Assembly: GCF_002150765.1 (NCBI RefSeq)
Contig: NZ_MUYM01000036.1
Span: 100,664 to 164,663 of the forward strand
Direction of reading: 5' to 3'
Source of the DNA: Lentzea kentuckyensis
GTDB lineage: Bacteria; Actinomycetota; Actinomycetes; Mycobacteriales; Pseudonocardiaceae
DNA: 64,000 nt
Under the pieces are notes generated by a model. That model had not been told where the DNA came from. It saw only the letters and a list, made by a program, of their open reading frames with translations, and searched no databases. Below, one piece after another: positions 9,932-20,900 of the stretch (its first letter is position 1; each line of letters starts with the position of its first letter). Position numbers and translations under genes: made by a program.

Positions 9932-11123
9932 TGTGGGGTGCCAAAACATGGCTCAACGGGCCTGACCTGCGGATCACGCTGCTGCAGGTTCGTACTCGTT
10001 GATCAAGCCGCCAAGCACTCGCCGACGACGTACGGATCTACATCCGGGGTCTCCGGCCAGCTGATCCGGTCGTGGCGGAGAGTGGTGTCGCGCTCGGTGT
10101 GGTCGCCGCTGGTTGTAGTGCGAGACGTAGCGGTTCAGCACTGACTCCAGGTGCCGCTCGTTAATGATCAGCAGCCGATCCGTGAGCTCGCGTCTAACGG
10201 TGCCCACATACCGTTCTGCATAGCAGTTGGCTCGCGGACATCGCGGAGGAATCTTCACAACGTCGATGCCGACGTCCGCGAGAACGGAATCGAACGACGT
10301 CGTGAACTGGCCGGCCCTGTCACGAACCAGGAAACGAAACTCGCTGGCCCGGTCACCTAACTCCATGAGCAAGTTGCGAGCCTGCTGCGTGGTCCACGAA
10401 CCGTCAGGGTTGGTGGTGGCGCCGAGGATGTGGACATAGCGAGTGCCGACCTCCATCACGAAGAACACGTACACCCGCTTCAACGTGACCGCACAGTCGA
10501 CATGGAAGAAGTCGCACGCCAGCATGCTCGCCGCCTGAGCACGCAGGAACCGCCGCCACGACGTGTCGGAGTCCCGAGTCGGCGACGGCGGAATCCGAAG
10601 CCGCTTCAGCACACGACGAACAGTCGACGCGGCCGTCCGATGACCCAGCTTGAGCAGCTCACCTTGGATACGGCGGTAACCCCAGCCGGCGTTCTCCCGC
10701 GCCATCCGCTCGATCAACGCCACCACGGCCTCATCGACCCGCGGACGCCCAGTCCGGTTCGGGTAGGTCCACTTCTTGGCGACCAAGCGCCGGTGCCACC
10801 GCAACACCGTGCCGGGGGAAACCAATCGGTGCTCCCGCAACCAGACAGGCAACCGCCGCACCAACATCGCGAACACCGCGCGATCAGCCCAGTCCAGACG
10901 CGGACGGCCATGGGTACGGCGCAGCACCGCGACCTCATGTCGCAGCACCAGCAACTCCACATCCTTCACCGCCGACGACTGGCCGAGCAGAACCAACCAG
11001 CCACCGAGCTGAACAAAGACGAGGTACGGCAGTCGGAGCGCCACGCCCACGATCATGCCGTCAGACCCACAGAACCCAATCACTGCAGCTCAGCGGGCGA
11101 GTGCAGAGTTCTGGCACCCCACA
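9932..11123 (-). mobile_element. insertion sequence IS-A (about 1.19 kb), apparently intact
   Basis: Bounded by imperfect inverted ends, TGTGGGGTGCCAAAAC at the left and the complement of TGTGGGGTGCCAGAAC at the right. It contains a single full-length DDE transposase gene. No target-site duplication is visible: the left flank (TGCAGCC) and right flank (GGCTGAC) differ, and the flanks come from unrelated genes, so one end has probably been rearranged. Partial copies occur at 2010-2221 and 50273-50372. Confidence 0.85.
9974..11083 (-). CDS. IS-A transposase, DDE/integrase-core (rve) superfamily
   Basis: A 369-residue transposase. An N-terminal hydrophobic stretch (about 8-40) and helical region precede a helix-turn-helix segment (WGYRRIQGELLKLG, then VRRVLKRLRIP), as in IS3/IS481-like enzymes. 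The catalytic core shows ACDFFHVD (first Asp), FLVRDRAGQF (second Asp) and the C-terminal NCYAERYVGTVRREL (Glu), ending with the HYNQRRPHRA motif typical of this superfamily. All three acidic residues are present and there is no frameshift, so it may be active. The start could be the GTG at 11083 or the ATG at 11056. Confidence 0.88.
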   Translation of the reverse strand: MIGFCGSDGMIVGVALRLPYLVFVQLGGWLVLLGQSSAVKDVELLVLRHEVAVLRRTHGRPRLDWADRAVFAMLVRRLPVWLREHRLVSPGTVLRWHRRLVAKKWTYPNRTGRPRVDEAVVALIERMARENAGWGYRRIQGELLKLGHRTAASTVRRVLKRLRIPPSPTRDSDTSWRRFLRAQAASMLACDFFHVDCAVTLKRVYVFFVMEVGTRYVHILGATTNPDGSWTTQQARNLLMELGDRASEFRFLVRDRAGQFTTSFDSVLADVGIDVVKIPPRCPRANCYAERYVGTVRRELTDRLLIINERHLESVLNRYVSHYNQRRPHRARHHSPPRPDQLAGDPGCRSVRRRRVLGGLINEYEPAAA

Positions 11124-11503
11124 GGCTGACGACCAAGCTCCACCTGGCCGTCGACGCGGCCGGGCTGCCGCTGGCGGTGATCCTCACGCCCGGCAAGGCC
11201 GGCGACAACCCGCAACTGCTGCCGCTGCTCGACGACATCGGTGACATCGACGTCGACAGGCAGCGGGTACGGGTCGGACGAGTGATCGCCGACAAGGCCA
11301 AGGGCTCGGCCGGTGGCAGGCCACCGGACTTCGACCCCGACCTCTACAAGCTGCGCAACGTCGTCGAGCGATGCTTCAACCGCCTCAAGCAATTCCGCGG
11401 CCTGGCCACCCGATTCCCGAAACGAGCCGCCTACCACCGCGCCGAAATCATCCTCGCCTGCATCGTCCTCCACCTCCGGTGAAGATCCGCAGGACACGCC
11501 CTA
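11124..11503 (+). pseudogene. IS5-like transposase, C-terminal fragment
   Basis: Reading on the plus strand directly from the IS-A end: LTTKLHLAVDAAGLPLAV, VILTPGKAGDNPQLLPLLDD, KGSAGGRPPDFD, VVERCFNRLKQFRGLATRF and the closing IILACIVLHLR. This is the second half of an IS5-family DDE transposase, keeping the catalytic-region ERxFxRLKxxR signature and the usual tail. The N-terminal half and left IS end are missing, replaced by IS-A. Confidence 0.8.
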
Positions 11504-11944
11504 GCCGCCGTTGGTGGAAGAAGTACCTCTTCCGGGCGAACACCACTCGACGCGGCGGCAACCACCTCGCAAGCGTGTCAGAGATCAGGACGGGGAACAG
11601 TCAGGCGACCTCACGCTGGTACAGCGAGCTGACGTTGCCGTCCGGGACTCCGGAACCATTTGATCAGCCAGGACCAGCGGCCGGTCGCGGACGGCCGGCT
11701 TAAGGACAGTGGACGCACGTGGTTGCGCTTGGCGGGCAGTTGTCCGGGACCAGAAGCGCCGGTCGTGGCACTCCCCCACGACCGGCGACGTCATGCCACC
11801 AGCTCCACACGGCCAAGACGTACATCCCGGCACGCACACATCTCCACGGCCCGGAACGCGCGCCAAGCTGACGGGACGGCGCCCTCGGGCCGCACTCGCT
11901 GAGCACATCGCGCTGCGGATCCCGCCGGGCACGGGGAGGACCAG
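11504..11944. other. intergenic region downstream of the 3010-residue gene
   Basis: About 440 bases with no gene I can support. The only clear structure is a second inverted repeat at 11757-11787 (CGCCGGTCGTGG, 7-base loop, CCACGACCGGCG), which could be a back-up terminator for the long minus-strand operon. Confidence 0.45.
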
Positions 11945-11982
11945 GTGGTGCCTGAACGGCCCGCGAATCGGCCAGGCACCAC
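11945..11982 (-). terminator. hairpin directly after the 3010-residue gene
   Basis: GTGGTGCCTG and CAGGCACCAC pair perfectly around an 18-base loop that itself contains GGCC/GGCC. It lies 7 bases past the TAG stop of the giant gene. No clear U-run follows, as is common in actinobacteria. Confidence 0.6.
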
Positions 11983-11989
11983 GACGGCG

Positions 11990-14900
11990 CTACGAAGGGT
12001 CTCGACGCAGCGCGGCGATCGTCTGGTTCAGCACGTTGACATCGTCGCCAGACCGGTGCTGCGAGCGCATCAGGGTGTCGCGGACAAACATCGGCGGCTT
12101 CGCCACCAACAGGTCGAGCATGTCCCGCAACCGCGTCCGTTGAACGGGCAGCAGCCGCCGTTGAGCAGGTTTCCCGGCGGTGGGGTGAGAGGCCAGCGCA
12201 CGAGCCAGTCCACTCAGGACACCGAGCTCCCGGCTCAGCTCGGCGATCTCGTCGTAGTTCACCGGTAGCCCAACGGCCGCGGTCAGCGACCCGCTCACCG
12301 CGTTCAGGTGTTCTCCGGACCGCACGGCCGTCCTGGCGCGGATGCCCTGGTCGATCGCCTGGATCTCGTTCCGCTGGGCAACCGAGATCTCCGCGGCGAG
12401 CGTCATCCAGTCCAGGCGCAACCAGAGGTTGTCGAACGGGACCGCAGGCTGTCTCGCGAGCCACCTGGTCAGGATCGGCTCCACGTGCCGTGACCTCGTC
12501 GCGCGCAGACCGAGGTGCCGGCACAGCCGCACCGCCAGGTCCCGGCAGGACTCCGCACCGTCAAACTCGTTCTTTCCCAACGCATCTGCGGCCAGGACCG
12601 CGGCCAGCAGCGGGACCGCGTCCAAGGTCGCTTCGTCGGTCTGATGCAGCGCGTTCCGTCCGTGGACCTCCAGCCAGGCCAGCATCGCCGTCCGCAGGCG
12701 CTCCTGGTCGTTCTCGCGCACCGCCTCCAGGAGTTCCTGGTGGGTGCCGTCGTCCCCGGTGTACCACGGCGGTAGCGTGATCGGCCTGGGCTCGAACATC
12801 CACGACGGCAGGTCGACCGGGACCGTGCGGTTGCCCGGCGCCGTCACCACCACGCTGAGCACGTCGTTCTCCTTGCGCACCTGGTCGACCTCGCACCTGA
12901 GGACGTCACCGATCTCCGGCGGTTCCCCGTCGGCGGGGAGGTCGAGCCGCAGCAGCATGTCGGACATGTAGAGACGCGCGAGGAACCGGACGTTCTTGTC
13001 CGTCAAAGGGGTGCAGTCGGACGTGACGACCTCGACCTGAACGGCCGCTCCGGCATGGATGTTGCGCACGCGCTGCTCGTTGACCGCACGCCCCACCAGC
13101 GTGACCGTGCCGCTGGGCAGGATTCGCGCGGTCACGTCGCCCTTCACCCCGACCACGTGCTGCTCGATCTCCTCGTTCGCCAGCTCCGTCCAGCCGATGG
13201 CGTACCGGGGCAACCACCGCGGCCGGCAGTGGTTCCGGTCCCAGCACAGGACTCCGCGCTGGCCGTTCTCGTCGATCAGGGCAAGCGGTCGGAGCAACGT
13301 CTCGTTCTGGCCGGGCCCCGCTGCCTCGTTCGGATACCCGAACCCGAGCCTGCCCTTCGCGTCCGCGTGGCACCACAACAGTTCCTGGATGTCCCGCAGT
13401 CGGGCCACCGAGCTCTCGAACACGGCCGTCGGCAGCCCGGGAACGAGATCGGTCACGCGGCACCGCGCCAGCCGCGCGCCGCGCCGCAGCAACACATTCT
13501 GGCCGTCCAGCATGCCGATCGGCTGCACGGGGACGACCTGACCACGTTCGAGTGGCACGAAATCGCGCTGCAACCGGCGGGAGACGGTGATGGCGTCCCG
13601 GGTCCGACCCTCGACCGTCGCCGGCAGCGCACCCCCGCACAACGCCAGCAGGCGCTCCCGGCCGGGTCGGTCGCTCAGCGCCTCGCGCATCCACCTCGCC
13701 CAGCTCCGCTCGGCGAGCCGCACCTCGATTCCCGGTGCTCCGACGACCTCCAGCTCACCGTCGTTCTCCACGAGGAGAACGACGTCGTGGCGCTCGATCT
13801 GCGGCCTGTCCCCTGCCAGGGCGAGGCAGTTCGTGTCGTCCAGCCACACCGTTCCCGTCGGCGGTGCGGCGCCGGGGTCGAGCGCGTGGTCCAGGTACCA
13901 GCACCCCTGTCCCAGCCGCACGGTCCCGGTCTCGACGTTGACGTCGGCCACGGGCAACAGGGCCCGCTTGCCCAAGGCCGCCCGCAGGCCGGGACGCCAG
14001 CCGCGCAGCTCGACGGACGCGATCTCGGTGGCGCTCGCGACCTTGGCCGAGAGGATCAGCCGGTCGCCCGGTGCAAGGTGCTCCCAGGCGAAGCCCTCGA
14101 GCGGCACCCTGCTGTTCCCCACCCGCGTGGTCAGCATGCCCTCGACCAGGTGCACGAGCCTGCCGGGTGCCTGCTCCACCCACACGCCGTCGAACTGACG
14201 GGAGACGCCGGCGACGGGAACCATCATGTCCGTGCCGCGGCGGGTGAGGTGCTGGATGAACCCCGCGGCGGGGTAGCCGAACGACACGAGCTCGTCCTGG
14301 CGGTGCCGCAACGTCCAGCCGCGCGAGAAGAACGCGGGTTCCTCGGTGAGCCTGGCCGGCAGGGGCAGCTGTGTCACCGGCTGCACGACCTGGTCCGGCT
14401 GGGCCGGGTCGCGGTGGGTCGTCGTCGTGTCGTGGTAGGTCCAGCCGAGCTTGTTCACCCGCCGCCGGACGGCATCGGCTCCACCATCCAGGTAGGACAG
14501 CTGGGACAGCCGGATGCTTCTCCTGGCATCGTTGTCGAGCTCGTGCACCACGGCGGCGCCAGTGCTGTCGAACGACACCGTGCCGACGAGCACCTCGTTC
14601 TCCGCCAGCGCCGCCTTCGGACCACCGCCGTCGGCGGGCCGGATCCACGCGATCTTCGGATGAGCGGAGGTGATCAGCCGTCGCTCGGACGAGGTGGCAC
14701 CGTTCTGCGCGGCCGCGACCGGCAGGACCACCGACGGCAGCCCGGCCACCGAGTAGGCGCCTCTGGCAACCGCCTGCGCGAAAGTGTCGTTCTTCGAGAC
14801 GGCGCTGTTCATCGGGAGCAGGACGACGGGCCGTCCCGCCGCCGGGAGGTAGGCGCTGTCACCGACCAGCGCCGTCCGCACCGCGACGTGACCGTTCTCG

Positions 14901-17900
14901 AACGAGAGCCGCACCACCGATCCCGACGGCAGGTCCACAGCGCCGGCGATCTCGTCGGGCCTCAGCCGGAACACGACGTTCGGCTCAACCTCGAACTCGA
15001 TCCTCAGCCCGTCCTCCCGGCTGCGCTGCCGGGAGACCGTGGCCAGACAAGGCGCGTCGGCGTTGCGCAGCATGCTGATCAGGGCCTTGGGCCGACGGGC
15101 CAGCGCGTCCCGGATCTTGCCCTGTGCCGTCGTGCCCCTGATCGAGTCCAGCTTGACGAGGTACACAGATCCGCGGAGGTGCCGGTGCGGTGATCTGCTC
15201 TGCAGTTCGGCGCGGTAGATGTCGGACAGCAGCTCGGACCGTGCCGAGAAGTCCCGCTTCTTCACGCTCGCGGTGAGCTGCCTTCCCCTCGACTCGCCCA
15301 GCACGTGACCGAGTTCGAGCGAGAGGGCCACGTCGTTGGTCATCGCGTGGATGCCGGTCGCGGTCATGAACACCCGGCTGCCCTTCGGGAGCTGATCCGG
15401 CCGGAGGAAGTCGAACAGGACCTCCGACCCGCCACAGGCGACGAAGCTGTCCGAGTCCAAGCTGATCAAAGCGAACATGGCGTTCTTCTGATCCTGGCGG
15501 GCGCCGTTCGCCTCACGCCACGCGTCCACGATCAGCTTTTTGGTCCTGTCGCTGATGCGCGCGCGACGCATGCGCACCGTCGTCGACTCCTGGTGGCGCT
15601 GGTCCTGACGCCATCGCTGGGGGTCCCTGGTGTGCAGGCGCACGATCCGCAACTGCTCGCCGCCTGTCTCCGGCTCGACCTCCGCGAGGTGAACGGTGCC
15701 CTGCCTGGCCTCGTTGTACATCCACGAGTGCCAGCCCCACTCCAGGTGCTGCGCGGAGATGTCCATCCGGTACCGCCCGGACCTGGACACCTTGACCTCG
15801 ACCTCGGACACGACGTCGCCGTGGAACAGGACGCTCGACCGGGCGGTCAGCCGGGCACCGTCGATCGTGAGGTCGCCGTCGGCGACCTGCACGACCTTGC
15901 CGTAGCCCCATTCGAACCGGTGAACCACGGCACCGCTCGAACTGGTCCTGCGGTCCACGTAGCGCAGCAACGTCCGCAGCTCGCTGCGGACACCGAGCAC
16001 CAGGCCCTGCCGTTCGAACTCGGTCACGAACCGCTCGAGCGGTACCGGCGGCACATCGCGATAGCTGGCCCGCTGGTCGCCCTCCTCACCGACCAGGACC
16101 ACCCAGGCGGGCGCGTCGTACTTGAAGTCCACCCACGGGCGCTCCCCCTCTCGAAGCGGGACCCTCGACACCGGCTGGTGGCCGACCGGCACCTGCCACG
16201 GCTCCTTGAGCCGGACCGCGCTGCCCTCCACCGACGCGTTCAGGGGTAGCCGGGGACCAGCGAGGTACTTGCGGTAGCCGGCGAGCGGATCCGCGTCGGC
16301 CGGACGTTGCTGCTCACGCCTGCCCCTGGCCTCGTCCAAGGTGAACAGACGCTGGATCTCCACGAGACCTGCGCCGAACCGCGTGATGCGGACCGTGACG
16401 CCGGTAGCCCGCGCGTTCCTGGTCGGGTTGAGCTGCCGCGTCTCACCCGCGAGCAGCGCGGGACGGCCGTTGACCTGGGCGACGACGACGACCCGCTGGT
16501 ACTCGCCCTCGAAGGTGCGCGTGGGTTCGACCACTCCGCCGTGCAGTTCGAAGCGGGCCTGGCCCGCGCGCCACCCGCTGAGGTGCTCGACCTCGGCGCC
16601 GGCCTCGGCTGGCACGAGGTGCACGACCGGTTCCGTCCTCGACTGCAGGAGCATCGTGGGACGGCCACGCCACGGGATGATGCCGAGCGGCAGCGTCCTG
16701 TTGTCCGGTGTGGATTCGTCCCGGAATTCCCACAAGGCACGCACCCGCACGAAACGGGTCGTCGCGGTGAACACCCAGCCATTGTTGGTGAGCACGGCCG
16801 ACACGAGCGAGCCGACCTTCACCGGCGGATGTTCGAAGGCGGTGTGCGGCACGTCCGCGGCGAAGATCGCGTCCTGGGCCTCGAAGCACACGGCGTACTG
16901 GTCGAGCCCATCGTCCTGCCGCTCCCGGGGGACAGATATGACGAGACCCTTCATGGTCCTGGCGCGCACCAGGAAGTCCTCGGCCACCGTGTGGTCGTTC
17001 GAGTTCACGCCCCTCAGGAACTCCCTGCCGGATAACGGAACGATCTCGCCGGTGGTCCTGCGCGCACGCCTCAGCCCGATGTTCGTCACCACGACGACCC
17101 GCCCGCGGACCAGGCCGTCCTGGCGCCAGTCCTGCGTGATGGGCTCGCAGGTCAGCGACTCCGCCTCCACGTCGACGGGAAGGCCTTCCTCGGTGTAGCC
17201 GCGCACCACCCCGTGCAACGCGCCGACGGCGGTCGCACGCAGCCGCAACCTGTCGCGTTCCTCCAGATCGACGATCCTCCGGAACTCCCCGACGGTCCGG
17301 CGCGGCCTGAGCTCGTGCGTCTGCGCCTTGTCGCCGACGACCTGACCGGACCGCTGCTCGTGGTCCTCCCACGTCCGCACCGTGAACCACGTACCGCGGT
17401 TGGCCGCGCCCAGGAGTCCGTTGACCACGACACGCGGCATGTCCGCGGTGTCCGACTCGGCGACCCACGAGCCGTCCGGGCGGCGTGCCGCCCAGTACTG
17501 GTCGCCCGCGGTGAAGTGGTTGCGCCACCGTGCGTTGCGCGTGCAGACCAGCCGGCCGCTCGCCGGATCGGGCGCCAACCGGAGCCTCGGGCGCCCGTCG
17601 AAGAGGTCCACCGCGGCGTGCACCACGAGACCGAGCGGCCCGTGCTCGGCCACCGCCTCGCGCAGTGTTGCCTCGTCGTCGCGGGACCAGGCGGCGAACG
17701 GGATGACGAACGCCCTGCCCGGCTTGGTGCAGCAACGAACGGCCGCCTCGTGGAGCAGGTCGTCGACGAGCACCAACCGCACCGGCTGGTCGGCCGTCGC
17801 GTCGATCGCGTCCGTGGCGAGCAGTTCGGGCATGCCCCAGTCGACCGGCAGCCAGATGGTCCCGTCCCACCGGGCGACCGTGTGCACCACGCCGTGGTCC

Positions 17901-20900
17901 CACTCGGTGAACGACCGCAGCACGTCGGGATCCCAGCGCTGGAGCGCCGCGGTGCCGGCCCGTTTGACGTCCCAGGGAGTGCTGTCCGCGACGTGACCCG
18001 CGGACAGGGTGACGCGCAACCTCCAGTGACCGTCGGCGCCGCGGTCGGCGGTCACCTCGGCGCTCCGCACGTCGCCAGTCCTCGCCTCGCCGTCCAGCCG
18101 GGTCAGCCGACCGTCCACCCGGAACGGCGGGTGCATCGCCTTCACCAGGGGAACGGCGACCTGGTCGCCGACCTCCAGCGGCTGGTCACCGGTCCAGGTG
18201 GTGTGCACCGGTTCGCGGAGTCCGCAGTTGACCCACACCGACGTGCCGTCCACGCCGGAGACGACCCCGTACACGGGGGTCCTGCTGCCGGTGAGCCTGC
18301 GAACGACCTCGCCGTTGGGCACGGTGTGCGGATCGAGCAGCCCCTTCGGCTTCTTTGGCGCGCGGACAGCGTAGAACTGCGCCGAGTCGTGCACCCGGTC
18401 GACCGTAACCCCGACCAGTCTGCGGGCGTCGACGTTCTCCTTCTGCTGCCCGATGCTGAGCGGGACGTTGCGCACCACCAGTTCCCTGGCTCGGTGGGCG
18501 TCCAGCCAGAGGTCGGGAATGGCGTCGCTGACTCGCCTCTGGTCGGCGCCTTCGGCGTTGATGTCCCTGGTCGACACGACGAACGTCTGCAGCAGCCGGT
18601 CCAGCAGTGCGTCAAGCTTCTGCTGGTTGACGACGATCCACGGCGACTGCCCGAAGTTCCGCATCGCCTTGACCGAAGCGCGGTGGTAGATCCCGCGGAG
18701 AAGGCGCATGCGCAGCACCTGGGTGAGCTGTTCCGGCAGCACGCTCCCTGTCGACAGGTGGTCGAACAGCATCCACCTGTCGGTCGGCGTGCCCAGGCCG
18801 AACTCCAGCTCGATGTCGATCACTTCCTCAAGCACCCTGCGCTGCGTGTCCTCGCCTCTCAGTCGGCAGGCGAGGAGGTCGATCATGCGCATGCGCGCGA
18901 CCCTGGAGAGCTCCCTCACCTCCTTGACCGAAGCGTGTGCCTGCCGCCATTCCTCCGCCCACGCCTCCACCTCCGGCCAGTTCTGGGCTTCGGGGTCCCC
19001 GAACACGGCCAGCAGCCGCTCGGTGGTGAGCGCCCGCAGCACGGCAGGCGCCTTGTGGCGCAAGGGGGAACCGGACATCCCGAGCCACTCGGGGGCACCG
19101 GCCCAGCTCGTCGCGATGGCATGCCACACGCTCTGGACCTCTTCCGGCGTGGAACTCTCGTGCCACGAGCGCAGCTCGGCGCGGGCCATCGCCTCGCTGC
19201 CGAGGTACGCCCGCAACACGGCAGCCGGCCTCGACGCAGGACCCACTCTCGTCCTGTTGAGCGCGAGACAGTGGTCCATCGCCCACTCGGCCAGCGTTTT
19301 GCCGCCGGCTTCTCCCACCGGCGCCCGCCACCGGCCCACCAGGGAGTCGGTGTCGCCGGGCACAGCTCCCGACATCGCGGCGACCACCCAGTTGACCAGC
19401 ACCGCGGCCGCGGGAACGCCACGCAGCAACGCCTCCTGCCTGGCCAGCTGTTCCGGCTTCTCCTCCGGCGCCGCGAAGTCGACGAACCACTTCGGTTCCA
19501 CCGCCCGATAGCTGCCCCGGCCGGCGAGGTCGCTGGCGCTCTTGGCGTGCACGGCGAGCGCGGCGAGCGGTGCGGCCATCGACGGCGGGTTGTCGCTCTC
19601 GTTCCCGTGCAGCAGGTTGGTCAGGTACTGCTTGTGCGGCAGGTCCAGCATCACGTCGGCACCGTGCAAGACGAGCGCGACGAGCCGGTCACGTGCCGTG
19701 GCAGGAAGCTCCGACGTTCGCAGCAACCGCAGCGCCACAATCACCGATGTGAACAGGCGCAGCAGCACCAGGCCGTCCTTGCCGCGCGGGAACCACGGCG
19801 TTCCCGGCGGTGCACCCGACGGCGTGCGGCGGTTCAGCCAGGGCGACAGGGTCAGCACGGCGAACCTGGTCAGCAGGCGCAACCTGCCGGAGTTGACCTG
19901 GATGTCGGGCGACGCGGCACGGCTGTACCCGCGCAGCCCTCCGAGGTCCTCCAGCTCCCGGCGCCACGCCCGGAGTGAGGCCACGGATGCGCTCACGCCC
20001 ACCTTGCCGCTGACCGGGTGGTGTTCCGGGATCCAGCACTCGGCGATCAGCTCGGCCGCCCCCAGGTGGTCGATCTCCACCACTAGTTCCCACAACACCG
20101 CGTGCCACAGCACCGACGAGACGGCCTGCGCCGGGCCGCTCTCGATGCCGAGCCGTTCCACCGCCTCCGCGACGCGTTGCCGAGGCCAGGCACCGGCGCG
20201 CAGCCCGCGCAGGACCTCCAGCGCGACGATCTCGTGCTTGATCGCGGCCGTGGCGTCCGCTGCCGGTGCGTCGGGTCCCGGCGAACCCGGCGACCCGAAC
20301 ACCAGGCGTGCCTTGGCCGACAACAGGTCTGGTTCGTACGGCAGCACGCCCACGTCGGGCGCGGAGAGCCTGCCGAGCAGCTCGCCCAGGCCCAGCAACA
20401 AGTCTCCGGTGAAGGCGATGATGCCGACCGCCAGTACGAACGCCCGCCGACCGAACCTGCCGTCGACCGCCCTGCGCACCAGGCCGCGAAGTTCGTCGCG
20501 GGAGCAGAAGGCGTCCACGGAGTTCGGTGCCTGCCGCAGCGCCGGCAACGCGGCGGACAACAGCAGGATCTCCGCCGTGAACTCCTCGGTGTCGAGGTAC
20601 GGCCGGTCCGACGGAGCCTGTGCCGAACGGCCGAGGCAGGCCCCGGCCGCTGTCGCGAGGTGGGCCACCACGTCCTCGCCGGGAGACCGGGTGAAGAGCG
20701 CCTCGACGGCCTGGCCACCCGCCACCCGGATCGTGCGGTCGACGGCTTCGAGGGCGTGCTCGACCTCGCGTCTGGCGGCCGCCACCACCTCCGGCCGTTG
20801 TTCGCCGGACCTGGCGTCGCCCGCGCCGAGACCCGCTTCGATCACGGGCAGGAGCGCGTACCGCCTGATCGCCGGCTGGAGGGTGGCGAGCTCCTCGAAC

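Noticed and set aside
17213..19978. A 921-codon open frame on the plus strand opposite the 3010-residue gene, and another of 712 codons at 13055-15193
   Set aside because: Rich in Arg, His, Pro and Gly in the way typical of antisense frames in GC-rich coding DNA; no ribosome sites and no recognisable domains.
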